64,000 bases of DNA from Leguminivora glycinivorella (Eukaryota; Arthropoda; Insecta; Lepidoptera; Tortricidae). Positions within the stretch are counted from its first letter, which is position 1; each line of letters begins with the position of its first letter. The notes beneath the pieces are model-generated. The model was not told the DNA's origin. It saw only the letters and a program-made list of their open reading frames with translations, and made no database searches. The translations under genes and the position numbers were made by a program. This document shows positions 18,499 through 28,604 of the stretch, one piece after another. Where the stretch lies: the NCBI RefSeq assembly GCF_023078275.1, contig NC_062996.1, positions 8,804,001 through 8,868,000 of the forward strand, read 5' to 3'.

Positions 18499-18775
18499 CA
18501 GTGGTGGCCGAGTGGATATGACGCCCGACTTTCAATCCGGAGGTCGCGGGTTCAAATCCTGGCTCGTACCAATGAGTTTTTGGGAACTTACGTACGAAAT
18601 ATCATTTAATATGTACCACTAGCTTTACGGTGAAGGAAAACATCGTGAAATTCAAAGATTTATGTGAAGTCTCCAACCCGCATTGGGCTAGCGTGGAGAC
18701 ATAGCCCGAACCGTCTCAGACATGAGAGGAGGCCTGTGCCCAGCAGTGGAACGTATATAGGCTAAATTATATTAT
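18499..18775 (+). mobile_element. SINE-D: SINE-A-like tRNA head with a different tail
   Basis: Head GTGGTGGCCGAGTGGATATG (A box) and GCGGGTTCAAATCCTGGC (B box), then CAATGAGTTTTTGGG as in SINE-A. The 3' half is different: GTCTCAGACATGAGAGG, CCTGTGCCCAGCAGTGG, ACGTATATAGGCT. The tail probably derives from a separate partner LINE. Confidence 0.75.
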
Positions 18776-19367
18776 TTATTTTATTTTTTATATTTTTATA
18801 TCAAATTACTACTGACCAGTCACTTCACTGATTTCTTATAAATATTGGTTTTTCGTAAGTCGTTACGTTCCAATATTTTTATTTTATTAATGCTTTCCAG
18901 AGCTTCGAGTTTCTCCTTGTCTTTACACTCTTTTCCTGTTTATGAAATTTAAGTTTTATTATATTCACATACTTATCAAAGTTATAGGCAAATGTTAGAA
19001 CTAGTACTTAAAGTATCAAAATAATAATAGAGCACCAACCTACTATATTGTTTACGACTTGTAAACATTGCAGTTTTTCATTATATGCCGCTTCACGTCG
19101 ACTTCGCTCTTGGTTGTAATTATTTATTAGCTTAAACAGCAAATTGCGGACCTCGCTTGGTATCGTCATTGTTATAATATTTAAGATTTACCCTTAATAA
19201 CCCGCGAACAATTTGAATAAGTGACATAAATTGACAGCAGACTTTTAGCCTTTTTTTTAAACCATAGACAATTGGTGATACCACAAGGAAATATCTGTCA
19301 ACAATATTTGGCTAGCCAGACTCTAGTTACATACACGACGACCTAATAAAAGCGTGTTAAAAATAGG
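18776..19367. other. No recognisable feature
   Basis: 592 bp of AT-rich sequence with no repeat match or coding frame noticed. Confidence 0.45.
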
Positions 19368-19480
19368 ACACATTTTTTTATCGTCGGGATCGAATCAGCT
19401 CGCGATTCTGAGAAAAATGAGCCTAGACACGTCCAGATCTGTTGAAATTCGATATTCGAGATTTATTTTGGAAAACGCCC
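19368..19480 (-). repeat. CTCAGAATC-family segment, inverted
   Basis: TCGTCGGGATCGAAT, AGCTCGCGATTCTGAG and GAAATTCGATATTCGAGATT match 11622-11760 in reverse. Confidence 0.55.
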
Positions 19481-19597
19481 AAAAATGACAAATCAGTGAG
19501 ATTTAAATATGTTTATTGTTGGTTGTCTATTATGAGAACTCGTGTCAAAATCCAATAAACATTGTGCATTAAAATCATGAAGATTTCACATACAGTA

Positions 19598-19842
19598 TAC
19601 ATATATTCACGCTTGTATCCCAGAAAGGGGTAGGCAGAGCACATGAACTGCTCAAGGGTCAGTGCCACTCTTGGCAAAAAGGGAAAGAAATCGAAATTGT
19701 GACATTGTAGTGACAGGTTTCCAGCCACCTACGCCACAATTTAACCCATATCCCACAGTCGACTTCTACGACGCCCACGGGAAGAAAGGGGGTGGTGAAA
19801 TTCTTCTTTCTTTCTTTTCTTAACCCGTCACCACACGGTTTA
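19598..19842 (-). mobile_element. Rep-C copy
   Basis: Minus-strand copy. It has a local CTTT-type expansion (TTCTTTCTTTCTTTT) inserted just before the 5' end TTAACCCGTCACCACAC. Confidence 0.75.
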
Positions 19843-19914
19843 AGACGGGGAACAAGGGAAAGATTTTCTATAAAACTATTTGTAAGTAAAGTAAATTTAA
19901 GTAAGTCAAAATAT

Positions 19915-19950
19915 ACTCGTGGCGCCTTTATTACAAATTTTCGGATGTTT
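19915..19950 (+). repeat. Fragment of the 42.6-kb foldback family
   Basis: ATACTCGTGGCGCCTTTATT followed by ACAAATTTTCGG matches the inner arm of the foldback elements at 42596 and 58375. Confidence 0.4.
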
Positions 19951-20107
19951 TTATAAATTGCACTATTTTAGACCGTAATAATAAATTTTATTAAGCAATC
20001 TTGAGTCCTCTTTAGTAATTTCAATGATTCTTACACGATTATTACACGGTGTATCATGAGGGAACCAAAAGATTTTAACTACGCATTTCTGAGGGCCAAA
20101 TAAAGAA

Positions 20108-20225
20108 ATAATAGGTACATACATATATACATACATACAATCACGCCTGTTTCCCAGAGGGGTAGGCAGAGATCACGGATTTCCATTTACTACGATCCTG
20201 ACAAACCACTTTCGCTTCACACACT
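20108..20225 (-). mobile_element. LINE-type 3' tail with CATA repeat
   Basis: CATACATACATACAATCACG, CCCAGAGGGGTAGGCAGAG as in Rep-C, but continuing GATCACGGATTTCC and TACGATCCTGACA. I take this as the tail from which Rep-C borrowed its 3' end. Confidence 0.45.
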
Positions 20226-20537
20226 CAAGAAATATTTTTTTGTGATAACAAGTTCGATAACAGTATCATCGCCATTAAAATAGCGTTTTGTTCTGAGAAA
20301 TTTAATAATAAGTAATTGTTATTTTTTTAATGCTTATAACTCTGAAAGTAGGCGAAATCCCGAAAAGTTTATATGACATTCTACTTTTCTAATATGATGA
20401 ATTCCTCATCATTTTAGAAGAGTAAAATGTCATATACGCTTTTAAAATTGCGCTTCTTTAAATATTAGATTTCCTCATGTTACAGCGTTTACAGCTCTCT
20501 TGTAACTTACTATTTAAGTATAAAATAAAGAAATAAA
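20226..20537. other. No recognisable feature
   Basis: AT-rich. ATGACATTCTACTTTTCTAA and its loose inverse TAAAATGTCATAT near 20370-20440 form a weak hairpin. Confidence 0.4.
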
Positions 20538-20781
20538 TAAATAAATATTGGGCCACACCTTACACAGATCAACCTAGCCCCAAACTAAGCAAAGCTTTTA
20601 CTATGGGTGCTAGGAGACTATATACATACTTATTAAATACATACTTATATGCATAAAAAACATCCACGACTCAGAAACAAATATCTGTGTTCATCACACA
20701 AATAAATGCCCTTACCGGGATTCGAACCCGGGACCACGGCGCAGCAGGCAGGGTCACTACGCGCTAGGCCAGACCGGTCGT
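20538..20781 (-). mobile_element. SINE-B, full length
   Basis: Minus-strand copy with intact B box (GGGTTCGAATCCCGG) and A box (GGTCTGGCCTAGCGCG), ending in AAATAAATAAATAAATAT. One of the better preserved copies here. Confidence 0.85.
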
Positions 20782-20914
20782 ATAATAGGTTACTTTAGTA
20801 AAATAGAACAACAAGATATTTCTCTGTTCTTTCTAATATGGCGATGGGTAATGCAGTCACGTATCTTGTTATAACTAAGTTACACAGCCGATGGGACGGC
20901 TGCCTCAATGTAAA

Positions 20915-21055
20915 ATAGTATTTTATACAATCGTGATATAATACAAAGCTTTTCAGTCGAGTACCATGTTTAGGCCACGAAGTTTGCTAAGAGGCCTAAT
21001 AGTATGGTACGAGAATGAAAAGCTTAATTATATCACTATTGTATACAATACTTTT
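20915..21055. repeat. ~140-bp hairpin (small MITE or precursor-like)
   Basis: Left arm (TATACAATCGTGATATAA, AAGCTTTTCAGTCGAGTACC) pairs with the right arm (GGTACGAGAATGAAAAGCTT, TTATATCACTATTGTATA) over about 60 bp with a few mismatches; apex at TTAGGCC/GGCCTAA. The size suits a long hairpin RNA or a MITE. Confidence 0.65.
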
Positions 21056-21058
21056 AGA

Positions 21059-21097
21059 CATAGACAATAGACATAGACATAGACATAGACATAGAAT
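21059..21097 (+). repeat. (ACATAG)n microsatellite
   Basis: Six or seven ACATAG units, one altered to ACAATAG. Confidence 0.9.
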
Positions 21098-21295
21098 GGC
21101 TTTATTTTTCTATGAGTAATCATCTTCATCATCAATGTATGAAAAATATCATCATTCAAGTTAAAATTAATGTTAATGGCGTCGTTCACCGTTGTATCAA
21201 CATCGAATTACTTGGCAACCAATTGTTTGTAACAATATAGATAAAAAAAATGTGATAGATAAAAAAAATGTGTTTCAGATGAAGAAAATTTTTGC

Positions 21296-21497
21296 CAGGT
21301 ATCGCAAATTAGTAATACAACTTGTATGAAGTTCTATTTTTGATTTTTTTACAGTTAACTAAAGTGAAGTGTAATGAAATATTATAGTTGACTAAGTGTC
21401 AATGTAGACTATCCAACACTGAAAAGTCAGCACTTATAGTTTAGTCTGTGATGTCCTAATTGAAAGATTAAAGTCGACGAGTAGAAAAATGAAAATA
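21296..21497 (+). repeat. Inverted repeat arm, partner at 23340-23545
   Basis: About 200 bp, including TATCGCAAATTA, CAGTTAACTAAAGTGAAGTG, ATGAAATATTATAGTTGACT and GACGAGTAGAAAAA, matching 23340-23545 on the other strand. The arms enclose about 1.85 kb with a LINE fragment, a Helitron, a snapback MITE and a SINE, so they may be the ends of one old element or two independent insertions. Confidence 0.65.
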
Positions 21498-21525
21498 TAT
21501 AACGGCCGGTTTCTATCATTACTAG

Positions 21526-21845
21526 GTAGATATTCCTCGAATTCGCACGAAGCGCTTTGCTTCTTCTTTTCTTATGCGCACTGCCAAGGAGTGGAATTCC
21601 TTGCCGGCGGCTATATTTCCGAGCTCATATAACCCGGCAACCTTCAAATCAAGAGTGAACAGGCATCTTCTGGGCGAGCTCACTCCATCGTAGGCCACGT
21701 CTTTGCCTTTGGCTAGTCTGTGGCCAAGAGTAATAATATATTTATGGTATAAGTTGTCAAATTAGATAATTTGTTTTATTATGTTGCTTATCTATGGGCG
21801 GCGATAACTGCTTCCCAACAAGTGGCTCGTCTGTTCGTTTGATGA
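21526..21845 (+). pseudogene. LINE pol C-terminal fragment with 3' UTR
   Basis: An open frame from 21526 to the TAG at 21691-21693 encodes 55 residues. The end has features typical of the C-terminus of CR1/Jockey-like LINE polyproteins: RTAKEWNSLPAAIF, then TFKSRVNRHLL. A stop lies directly upstream, so the RT domain is gone by 5' truncation. The 3' UTR includes GTCTGTGGCCAAGAG and ends with a TATGGGCGGCGATAACTGCT block. A shorter relative is at 26011-26140. Confidence 0.65.
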
Positions 21846-21859
21846 CTACTAGTATATTA

Positions 21860-22034
21860 TCCATACTAATATTATAAATGGGAATGTGTGTGTGTCTCTT
21901 TGTCCGTCTTTTACGGCAAAACGGAGTGAGAATTTGACATAATTTTTGAAGTGGAGATAGTTGAACGGATGGAGAGTGATATTCGCTACTTTTTGTCTCT
22001 TTCTAATGCGAGCAAAACCGCGGGCACAAGCTTG
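21860..22034 (+). mobile_element. Helitron, short copy
   Basis: TCCATACTAATATTATAAAT to GGGCACAAGCTTG; terminal CTTG rather than CTAG. Ends just before the snapback element. Confidence 0.75.
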
Positions 22035-22055
22035 TATGTTATAAAACTATATGTG

Positions 22056-22366
22056 CAATTCCCGTTAAGTTTGTACATTTGGATCACGTCTCCGATTTGG
22101 ATAAAAATTGGTAGGCTGATAGAGTCCATGGTGCTGAGCAATATCCACTAGGTTGCCCAAAATAACCTAGGTTGAGTGTATGAAACTTTCCTTCTTTGTT
22201 ACCGAAAATTATAGAAATCTGGTAACAAAAAAGGAAGGTTTCATACAAACTACATAGGACATTTTGGGCAACCTAGTGGATCTTGCTCAGCATCATGGAC
22301 TATCAGCCTACCAATTTTTATCAAAATCGGAGACGTGATCCAAATGTACAAACTTAACGGGAATTG
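22056..22366. mobile_element. 311-bp snapback element
   Basis: Arms about 22056-22205 and 22217-22366 run from CAATTCCCGTTAAGTTTG to its complement at the right end. They include GGATCACGTCTCCGAT, AATTGGTAGGCTGAT and CACTAGGTTGCCCAAAAT. The loop is only about 12-17 bp. A transcript would fold into a nearly complete 150-bp duplex. No coding capacity. Confidence 0.85.
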
Positions 22367-22664
22367 CTGTCTTACATTTTACAATTTTTTTAAAGTACCA
22401 AGGCTGTTCTTTCAATCTGTGTCCTTAAAGCTTCTCATTAGAAAAAGCTTTTTAATCGACTTTCGAAAAAGGCTTTTGGGAACTTTGTTGGAAACCGATT
22501 TTCGAGCCTTTACTTTATGGGTGTTATCGTCCGCTTTTAAATAGGTCTAATTATTATTGTAAATTTACTTTACAGCATTTTTTTTAACGAAGACATTTTT
22601 AAAACTTTTGTGTATATTTGTGATTTTCTTAATTTTAATGTTGCTTACAAATAATACTGGTTAT

Positions 22665-23175
22665 ATTTGAAAAAAAAGGGAAGCTCAAAAAGGGCGGTAA
22701 TAAATTAAAACACGACCGAAGGGATATTTTAAATCGATACGTGTTAGGAACTTCTTCTTCGCACGTGTATTGTACGATGATTTTCAGTTCATATTTTATC
22801 ATCATCCTCCTTGCGTTATCTCGGCATTTGCCACGGCTCATGGGAGCCTGGGGTCCGCTTTGACAACTAATCCCAAGATTTGGCGTAGGCACTAGTTTTA
22901 TGAAAGCGACTGCCATCTGACCTTCCCACCCGGAGGGTAACTAGACCTTTTTGGAATTAGTCCGGTTTCCTCACGATGTTTTCTTTTACCGAAAAGCGAC
23001 TGGCAAATATCAAATGACATTTCGCACATAAGTTCCGAAAAACTCATTGGTACGAGCCGGGGTTCGAACCCGCGACCTCCGGATAGAAAGTCGCACGCTC
23101 TTACCGCCACCAGCGCTTGCCTAGGCCTTTATATGCTTGCCTTTATATGGTACATAAAATACCACTTCTCGCATT
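22665..23175. mobile_element. MITE-R, split by SINE-A
   Basis: AAATTAAAACACGACCGAAG, AATCGATACGTG and CGCACGTGTATTGTACGA on the left and CCACTTCTCGCATTAGTGCG on the right match the uninterrupted copy at 62480-62705. A SINE-A (22797-23118) lies between the halves. Confidence 0.55.
22797..23118 (-). mobile_element. SINE-A, near full length
   Basis: Minus strand: head with GGTGGCGGTAAGAGCG (A box shortened by a small deletion) and GCGGGTTCGAACCCCGG (B box); full body to CGCAAGGAGGATGATGAT. Confidence 0.85.
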
Positions 23176-23339
23176 AGTGCGGTAAAGTAGCCCTGATATG
23201 AAACTCGCCTTTCGCCTCGTTTTATGAAACAACACTCATTATGCACTAGTCACATAATTTTTAACTGCCAGCAACACATGCTACGTAGAAGCGTAGCTGT
23301 CTACGTCGTAGAAGAGCTACGCGTAATTGACGTAGCTTT

Positions 23340-23545
23340 ATAACAAAGAGAAATGTTTTTTTTCTACTCGTCGCCTTTAATTTGTCAATTGCGACACCAC
23401 AAACTAAACTACACATGCCGACGTTTCAATGTTGGATAGTCTTTGACACTTAGTCAACTATAATATTTCATTACACTTCACTTTAGTTAACTGAAAAATT
23501 TTCAAAAATAGAACTTTATACCAGTTCTATATTAATTTGCGATAA
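23340..23545 (-). repeat. Inverted repeat arm, partner at 21296-21497
   Basis: See the partner. CTACTCGTCGCCTTTAATT, AGTCAACTATAATATTTCAT, CACTTCACTTTAGTTAACTG. Confidence 0.65.
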
Positions 23546-23611
23546 CTGGAGTTGTCATACTACTAATCAATCAGTTCCTTGCTGCAAAAATATTCAAAGT
23601 AAGATTTTCTT

Positions 23612-23870
23612 ATACATACATACATACAATACATACATACAATCACGCCTGTATCCCATAAAGGGGTAGGCAGAGCACATGAAACTATTAAAGCTTCAGG
23701 GCCACTCTTGGCAAATAAGGGGTTAAAAGAAAACGAAACTGTGGCACTGCAGTGACAGGTTGCCAGCCTCTCGCCTACACCACAATTTAACCCATATCCC
23801 ATAGTCGCCTTCTACGACACCCACGGGAAGAAAGGGGGTGGTGAAATTCTTAACCACACAGGCAAGGCAG
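23612..23870 (-). mobile_element. Rep-C copy
   Basis: Full-length minus copy with CATA repeats at the 3' side and GTGTGGTTAAGAATTTC at the 5' side (the GACGGG of other copies is missing). Confidence 0.8.
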
Positions 23871-24112
23871 GATTTTATTATAGTTTTGAAATTTTGTGTT
23901 AATGATTGCTGCTTTAATAAATCATACACCCTGCCCATTCCTGTATCAAGATACTGGAGAACGGCATAACGATAGAACTGCCAACAGAGTAAAAGCAGAA
24001 ACCAATTTCACGTATTTATAGATACAACTTTTTGCGTAACTCAAAATGTATGATATTTTAGATAGGCAATATTTTAAATAAATCATAATTAATTACTATG
24101 AATGCAGTGCCC

Positions 24113-24352
24113 GTGTGGTGACGGGTTAAGAATTTCACCACCCCCTTTCTTCCCGTGGGTGTCGTAGAAGGCGACTGTGGGATATGGGTTAAATTGTGGC
24201 GTAGGCGAGAGGCTGGCAACCTGTCACTGCAATGTCACAGTTTCGTTTTTTTTCAGCCCCTTATTTACCAAGAGTGGCACTGAAACTTGAGAAGTTTCAT
24301 GTGCTCTACCTACCCCTTCATGGGATACAGGCGTGATAGTATTTATGTATGT
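24113..24352 (+). mobile_element. Rep-C copy
   Basis: Full-length plus copy, CGTGTGGTGACGGGTTAAG to TATTTATGTATGTAC. With the copy at 23612 it forms an inverted pair about 240 bp apart. Confidence 0.8.
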
Positions 24353-24701
24353 ACTTTATAAAATATGACTATTTTTTTGTTTAAAACTTTAACGTCGTTT
24401 TTCTCAAAATGACGTTTTCGAAGATACGTGAGCTTGGCTTAACACGGCAGAAATACTCGTGGCTCAGAATAATTTTGGTGTAATAATTTATACATTTCAG
24501 TAGCAAAATGCTGAATCGTTCGTAATTATTAAGGGTATTATTATGTTATTAAACAAGGTAAGAAGTTGAGTGAAGAGGCTTCAAATACGATTATTTAAAG
24601 TGTATTTATCTAGGTGATTTTAATTAATTAGGTGTTATTTTATTTTAAAGAAACATATTTTATGACTTTAATATGAAATTTTAGAATAAGGGTATTATGT
24701 A
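24353..24701. other. No recognisable feature
   Basis: AT-rich; AAATACTCGTGGC at 24450 is a possible tiny piece of the 42.6-kb foldback family. Confidence 0.4.
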
Positions 24702-24703
24702 TA

Positions 24704-25050
24704 CAGAGTGGGGCCTGTAACAAAGGTGAAGAATTGAACTCTAGGCTATTCTCCTTATACTGATCAACATTTGTTCGGCGACTTTTAAAAATAACTTGTA
24801 TTTTGATTTTGATCACCCTTGAAAGTTTTTTCTAAGAGGTAATGTATTGCGAATTCTGTTAAGTATAAAGTGTGACAGACAACGTCAATGACAACAATAA
24901 TGGCGTACATTGAAGCTAATATTTATTTTGTATGAATAATTAAAAATTTAAAGACTTCATAATTTTTAAAAGTCACTGAACAAATGTTGATCAGTATAAG
25001 GAGAATAGCCTACAGTTCAATTCTTCGCCTTTGTTACAGGCCCCACTCTG
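24704..25050 (+). mobile_element. TA-flanked MITE, CAGAGTGGGGCC ends
   Basis: 347 bp, from CAGAGTGGGGCCTGTAACAA to its mirror, flanked by TA on both sides, as in Tc1/mariner-type insertion. TIRs extend about 70 bp (GAAGAATTGAACT, CTCCTTATACTGATCAAC). The other copy, 54844-55190, has the same length with inverted interior. Confidence 0.8.
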
Positions 25051-25055
25051 TATTA

Positions 25056-25195
25056 AAACCGAAATAAATTACACATATGAAAGAAAAGTGACCAAGGTCT
25101 CTCGTGCAATTGCAGAGTACGCTGGTTCGATTCCAGCCTCAGGCACCAGAGGCCTGGTCACTTTTTCTTTAATATGTGTAATTTATTTCGATTTT
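25056..25195. mobile_element. Palindrome enclosing a tRNA-like segment
   Basis: Arms CGAAATAAATTACACATAT plus AAGAAAAGTGACCA and their complement flank a 50-60 bp centre. The centre contains TGCAGAGTACGCTGG and GGTTCGATTCCAGCC, a clean B box with T-stem pairing. A-box and acceptor pairing are not evident. It begins 6 bp after the TA MITE ends. A related segment is at 58196. Confidence 0.55.
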
Positions 25196-25599
25196 AATTT
25201 ATATATATAGTGGTGTGACACTTTGTGCACTAAAGCGGCCAAAACACCATCTGTACTAAAAATTATATAAATGTAAACATAATATATGTTATTAATTTAG
25301 ATCAAACTACATACTATTCAAACAACCTGAGGCTAAAACTTTGAGACTAGTTCGGGACTGATGACCTTTTAAATAGCCCGTGGGCGGTAAGGGGTGTTTA
25401 CTGAACTGGTTACTGACTGTCTACTGTATTCAAACGATGCTTATAAGATTTTACTTCTTAAAGTTATTTATTTATTTTAGTAAAACACAGTTGCGAGGAT
25501 TCCAACCCACATAGGTTAAACGAATTTCGCCATCGACAGTAAAACATCAACTAATTCAAAGCAACAATATTTGTACGAGATTCCTTTGCTCTCTTGTGG
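25196..25599. other. Mostly unannotatable; MITE-R end piece
   Basis: AACACCATCTGTACT at 25246-25260 matches one end of MITE-R (62690). The rest is AT-rich. Confidence 0.4.
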
Positions 25600-25672
25600 A
25601 TAAAATAAATAAATATTATAGGACATTCTTACACAGATTGACTGAGTCTCACGGTAAAGCTTAAGAAGAAAA
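25600..25672 (-). mobile_element. SINE-B 3' fragment
   Basis: TAAATAAATATTATAGGACA, TTCTTACACAGATTGACTGA and CTCACGGTAAGCTT-like tail as in the copy at 50814. Confidence 0.6.
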
Positions 25673-26003
25673 TAGAACTTTCCTATTCGTTTTTGAAGGA
25701 TCAAAAGAGCGTTTACCATATGAATTAGTTAAAAATAATACGTTATAGTTTCTAACGAATATAATTTATTTCAATATCATCAGTTAAATTGAACTAAACT
25801 CCATTCCTTCACCCTATTATTAAGTTATCATTTATCCATTATCAAAGCTGCGTGGTGGATCGATTTGATAAGATATTAAATTCATGGCACTTAGATATAA
25901 TAGACGCAGATAATACTAATACATTATTTGAACGGTGAACACTTAGTTATGATTCTTAGGTGTGGTTTTTCGGCGGTTCCGGGGTAACCTGCCGAATCCT
26001 ATA
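25673..26003. other. No recognisable feature
   Basis: AT-rich; nothing identified. Confidence 0.4.
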
Positions 26004-26010
26004 CCTCCGA

Positions 26011-26140
26011 TGGTTATATTTCCGAGCTCATATAACCCGGCAACCTTCAAATCAAGAGTGAACAGGCATCTTCTGAGTGAGCTCACTCCATCGTAGGCCA
26101 CGTCTTTGCCTTTGGCTAGTCTGTGGCCAAGAGGCCTATT
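26011..26140 (+). pseudogene. LINE pol C-terminal fragment (short)
   Basis: Encodes VIFPSSYNPATFKSRV and NRHLL, stop TAG at 26094-26096, then the shared 3' UTR GTCTGTGGCCAAGAGG. Same family as 21526-21845, with independent truncation about 90 bp further downstream. Confidence 0.6.
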
Positions 26141-26514
26141 TATAATAATAATAAAAAAAAAAAACCTACACCGGGGCAAACGGCGCAACGGAGTCACACT
26201 ATTACGTCATCGCCCAAATCAATTGTTTAGTTTGTAAACTTTTATTGTTTTTTTTTTTTCATGTTCTTGTTTACTGTTTTTTTTTATTTAAGTTTCATGA
26301 CTCATTGGATTTATCTGTAATGTCATTGAAATATGTTTTCAAATAAATATATAAATGATTATTCAGACAATGAATTTCATCGGTCGACTCTCTGATTTGT
26401 AATTTAGGTTGTGTTGTTAGCATTTACTGACTTATTTTTAATTTTGGAATATTCATTTTGTGGCCCCATCTCTTTAAAGACGAAGTGACTCACATTTCAC
26501 TTTAACAATAACTC
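26141..26514. other. No recognisable feature
   Basis: T-rich low-complexity sequence with poly-T tracts near 26250-26285. Confidence 0.4.
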
Positions 26515-26735
26515 TCTATCCCTGTTTTTCTTGCATTACGTTAACTTTAACGGAAGGTTCTATAGATCATATACTATTTCTGTAAGAAACAAGCGTCTTA
26601 ACTTTTACGGTTATCGAGTTATTAAAAAAATCAAGATAATTACTGAACACGTGTGTGACAGCCTTTAAAAATGCTTAATGTTATTTGTTTTGACATGTGC
26701 CGTCAATCACTTGACACTAACTTGAATATAATTTT
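26515..26735 (-). repeat. Inverted copy of the ~291-bp repeat at 951-1702
   Basis: CGGTTATCGAGTTATT, GAACACGTGTGTGACAGCC and CACTTGACACTAACTTGAAT match the tandem pair at the window start in reverse. Confidence 0.65.
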
Positions 26736-27002
26736 TAAGGGTGTCTCAAACTAATAAATTCATTTATTATGTATGAAAACGACGATTTTTTTGAGAATTT
26801 AACTAAAAGTGATATACAGGATGGTTCCTGATAATGAACCTAACGACGTGTCGAATTTAATGGAAAACAAAAAAAAACACGGTGTATATAATCGATCCTC
26901 TTTGGTTATTATGAAAACGACATTAAAATATAATCGTCCTCAAACCTGCAATTTATCTTGGTGTCATTCGGGATACTAAAATAGTAGTCAATTATCAAAC
27001 TA

Positions 27003-27133
27003 TTAACACTTTCGAAACCGGGCTCTACGCGGCGCTACGACATTTTCGCTACATACGGGGAAACCCATGTAATCGGCTACGCTTCTACGAGCGGTGTGCC
27101 CGACAGTCGGGTTCTTGGTAGCGAAAGTGTTAA
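27003..27133. mobile_element. TTAA-flanked 123-bp MITE
   Basis: TTAA-CACTTTCG ... CGAAAGTG-TTAA, with TTAA at 27003-27006 and 27130-27133. The interior is GC-richer than the surroundings (GGGCTCTACGCGGCGCTACG). TTAA on both sides suggests piggyBac-type mobilisation, although the tips do not start with the usual CCC. Confidence 0.7.
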
Positions 27134-27244
27134 TATGGGAGTATACGTATAATGTGGTTTTATCCAAAATTGGAGTGAAATTTAGTATGGCCAGCAAATA
27201 TGAGCGGAGCCAAAAATGTGCCAAAAATACTTGTATATCATATA

Positions 27245-27478
27245 TACATACAATCACGCCTGTACCCCATGAAGGGGTAGGCAGAGCACATGAAACTGCT
27301 CAAGTTTCAGTGCCACTCTTGGCAAATAAGGGGTTGACAGAAAACGAAACTGTGACATTGCAGTGACAGGTTGCCAGCCTCTCGCCTACGCCACCATTTA
27401 ACCCATATCCCACAGTCGACTTCTACGACACCCACGGGAGGAAAGGGGGTGGTGAAATAATTAACCCGTCACCACACT
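27245..27478 (-). mobile_element. Rep-C copy
   Basis: Full-length minus copy; ends TTAACCCGTCACCACAC. Confidence 0.8.
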
Positions 27479-27600
27479 GGAAATCATAATCTAAAAATAT
27501 TATATGAAAATGGAATATTTAATTTTCAGCAAATTTTCAGTAAGAATTTTAAAATATTGAAATTGAGTTACAACTTAAGTTATTAAAATATAGGCAATGG

Positions 27601-27712
27601 CGGATTTTTTTTTACACTACGTCTGTAGCAAACAAGCATACGGTCCGCCTGATGGAAAACGGTCACCGTAATCTATGGACACCTGCAACTCAAGGAGTGT
27701 CACCACAGAATA
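27601..27712 (-). mobile_element. LINE 3' tail (GTATGCTTGTTTGC family)
   Basis: T-run, then GTAGCAAACAAGCATACGG, CCGCCTGATGGAAAACGG, ATGGACACCTGCAACTCAAG. Plus-strand relatives are at 29378, 44437, 48800 and 35603. Confidence 0.6.
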
Positions 27713-28384
27713 TATAATAGTACAAGTACAGAAGGCTCACTCCTTTGATGTTCACAAAATGCCGCCATTTTTAATTCTTACCTACATTAACAATCGGGCC
27801 GCACGCGAGCAGCCGGCTTTGAATTGACAACGTTTCATATTTTTGAGTACTACTTTTTATTGTTTGGTTTGAAAGAACTCAATACTAAAAGATACACGTA
27901 TTTTTTTATTTTTCCAAAAACTGCTATTTTAATGAGAAAATCCCTTCTTATTACTACTTCGAGCAGAAAGAGCGTAAGTTACAAACGTCAAGACAACAGC
28001 TTCGTGACGTCACATGTGTTGTTTCATACACCTAAGAAAACGACAAAATCATTTCTAAAAAAAAAGTTTTAACAGTCAGCTCAAACAGTTCGGTATGTCT
28101 GACTGTCAAGTGACTCAAGTGTCACTGTCAACCAATAGTGAATGACTACGAACCATAGACTAAGCCATGAAATTTTTAATATCTTTGCTACGAAGAGTGA
28201 TAAGTGTCACTGTCAAACTCAAGTGACATCCCAACTGGAAGATTTTTTTGTTATAGTGGCAGCTCTAAATCAGCTATTTGACGGCACTTCCCCTTTGAGC
28301 TATTTTTAAGATTTTTTATACTAAAAATACGGTGCCCCTATATGCCCCTTCCGGTCATATACGCGTTAGAAACTCCCCCCCCCC
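27713..28384. other. No recognisable feature
   Basis: Includes repeated AAGTGTCACTGTCAA at about 28118 and 28202. No gene seen; the 82-codon frame at 27824 is not recognised. Confidence 0.4.
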
Positions 28385-28432
28385 ACAAACAGACACACAT
28401 ACTTTCCCACTTATAATATTAGTGTGGATAAT
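28385..28432 (-). mobile_element. Helitron 5' tip fragment
   Basis: ACAAACAGACACACATACTT, then TTATAATATTAGTGTGGA. Confidence 0.6.
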
Positions 28433-28604
28433 AACTATAATAAGTAAGTGTCACTACTTAAAATACAAATTAAAATATTTTCTATGAAAATAATTTAATT
28501 TGTTCTTAGTGTGCATGAATATAATTAAAAAAAAATACAAAACGAACTTTAAAAATCATAAATTAAATTCTAAAGTCCCCTTGAAAATGTTCCACTTTAC
28601 AAAC

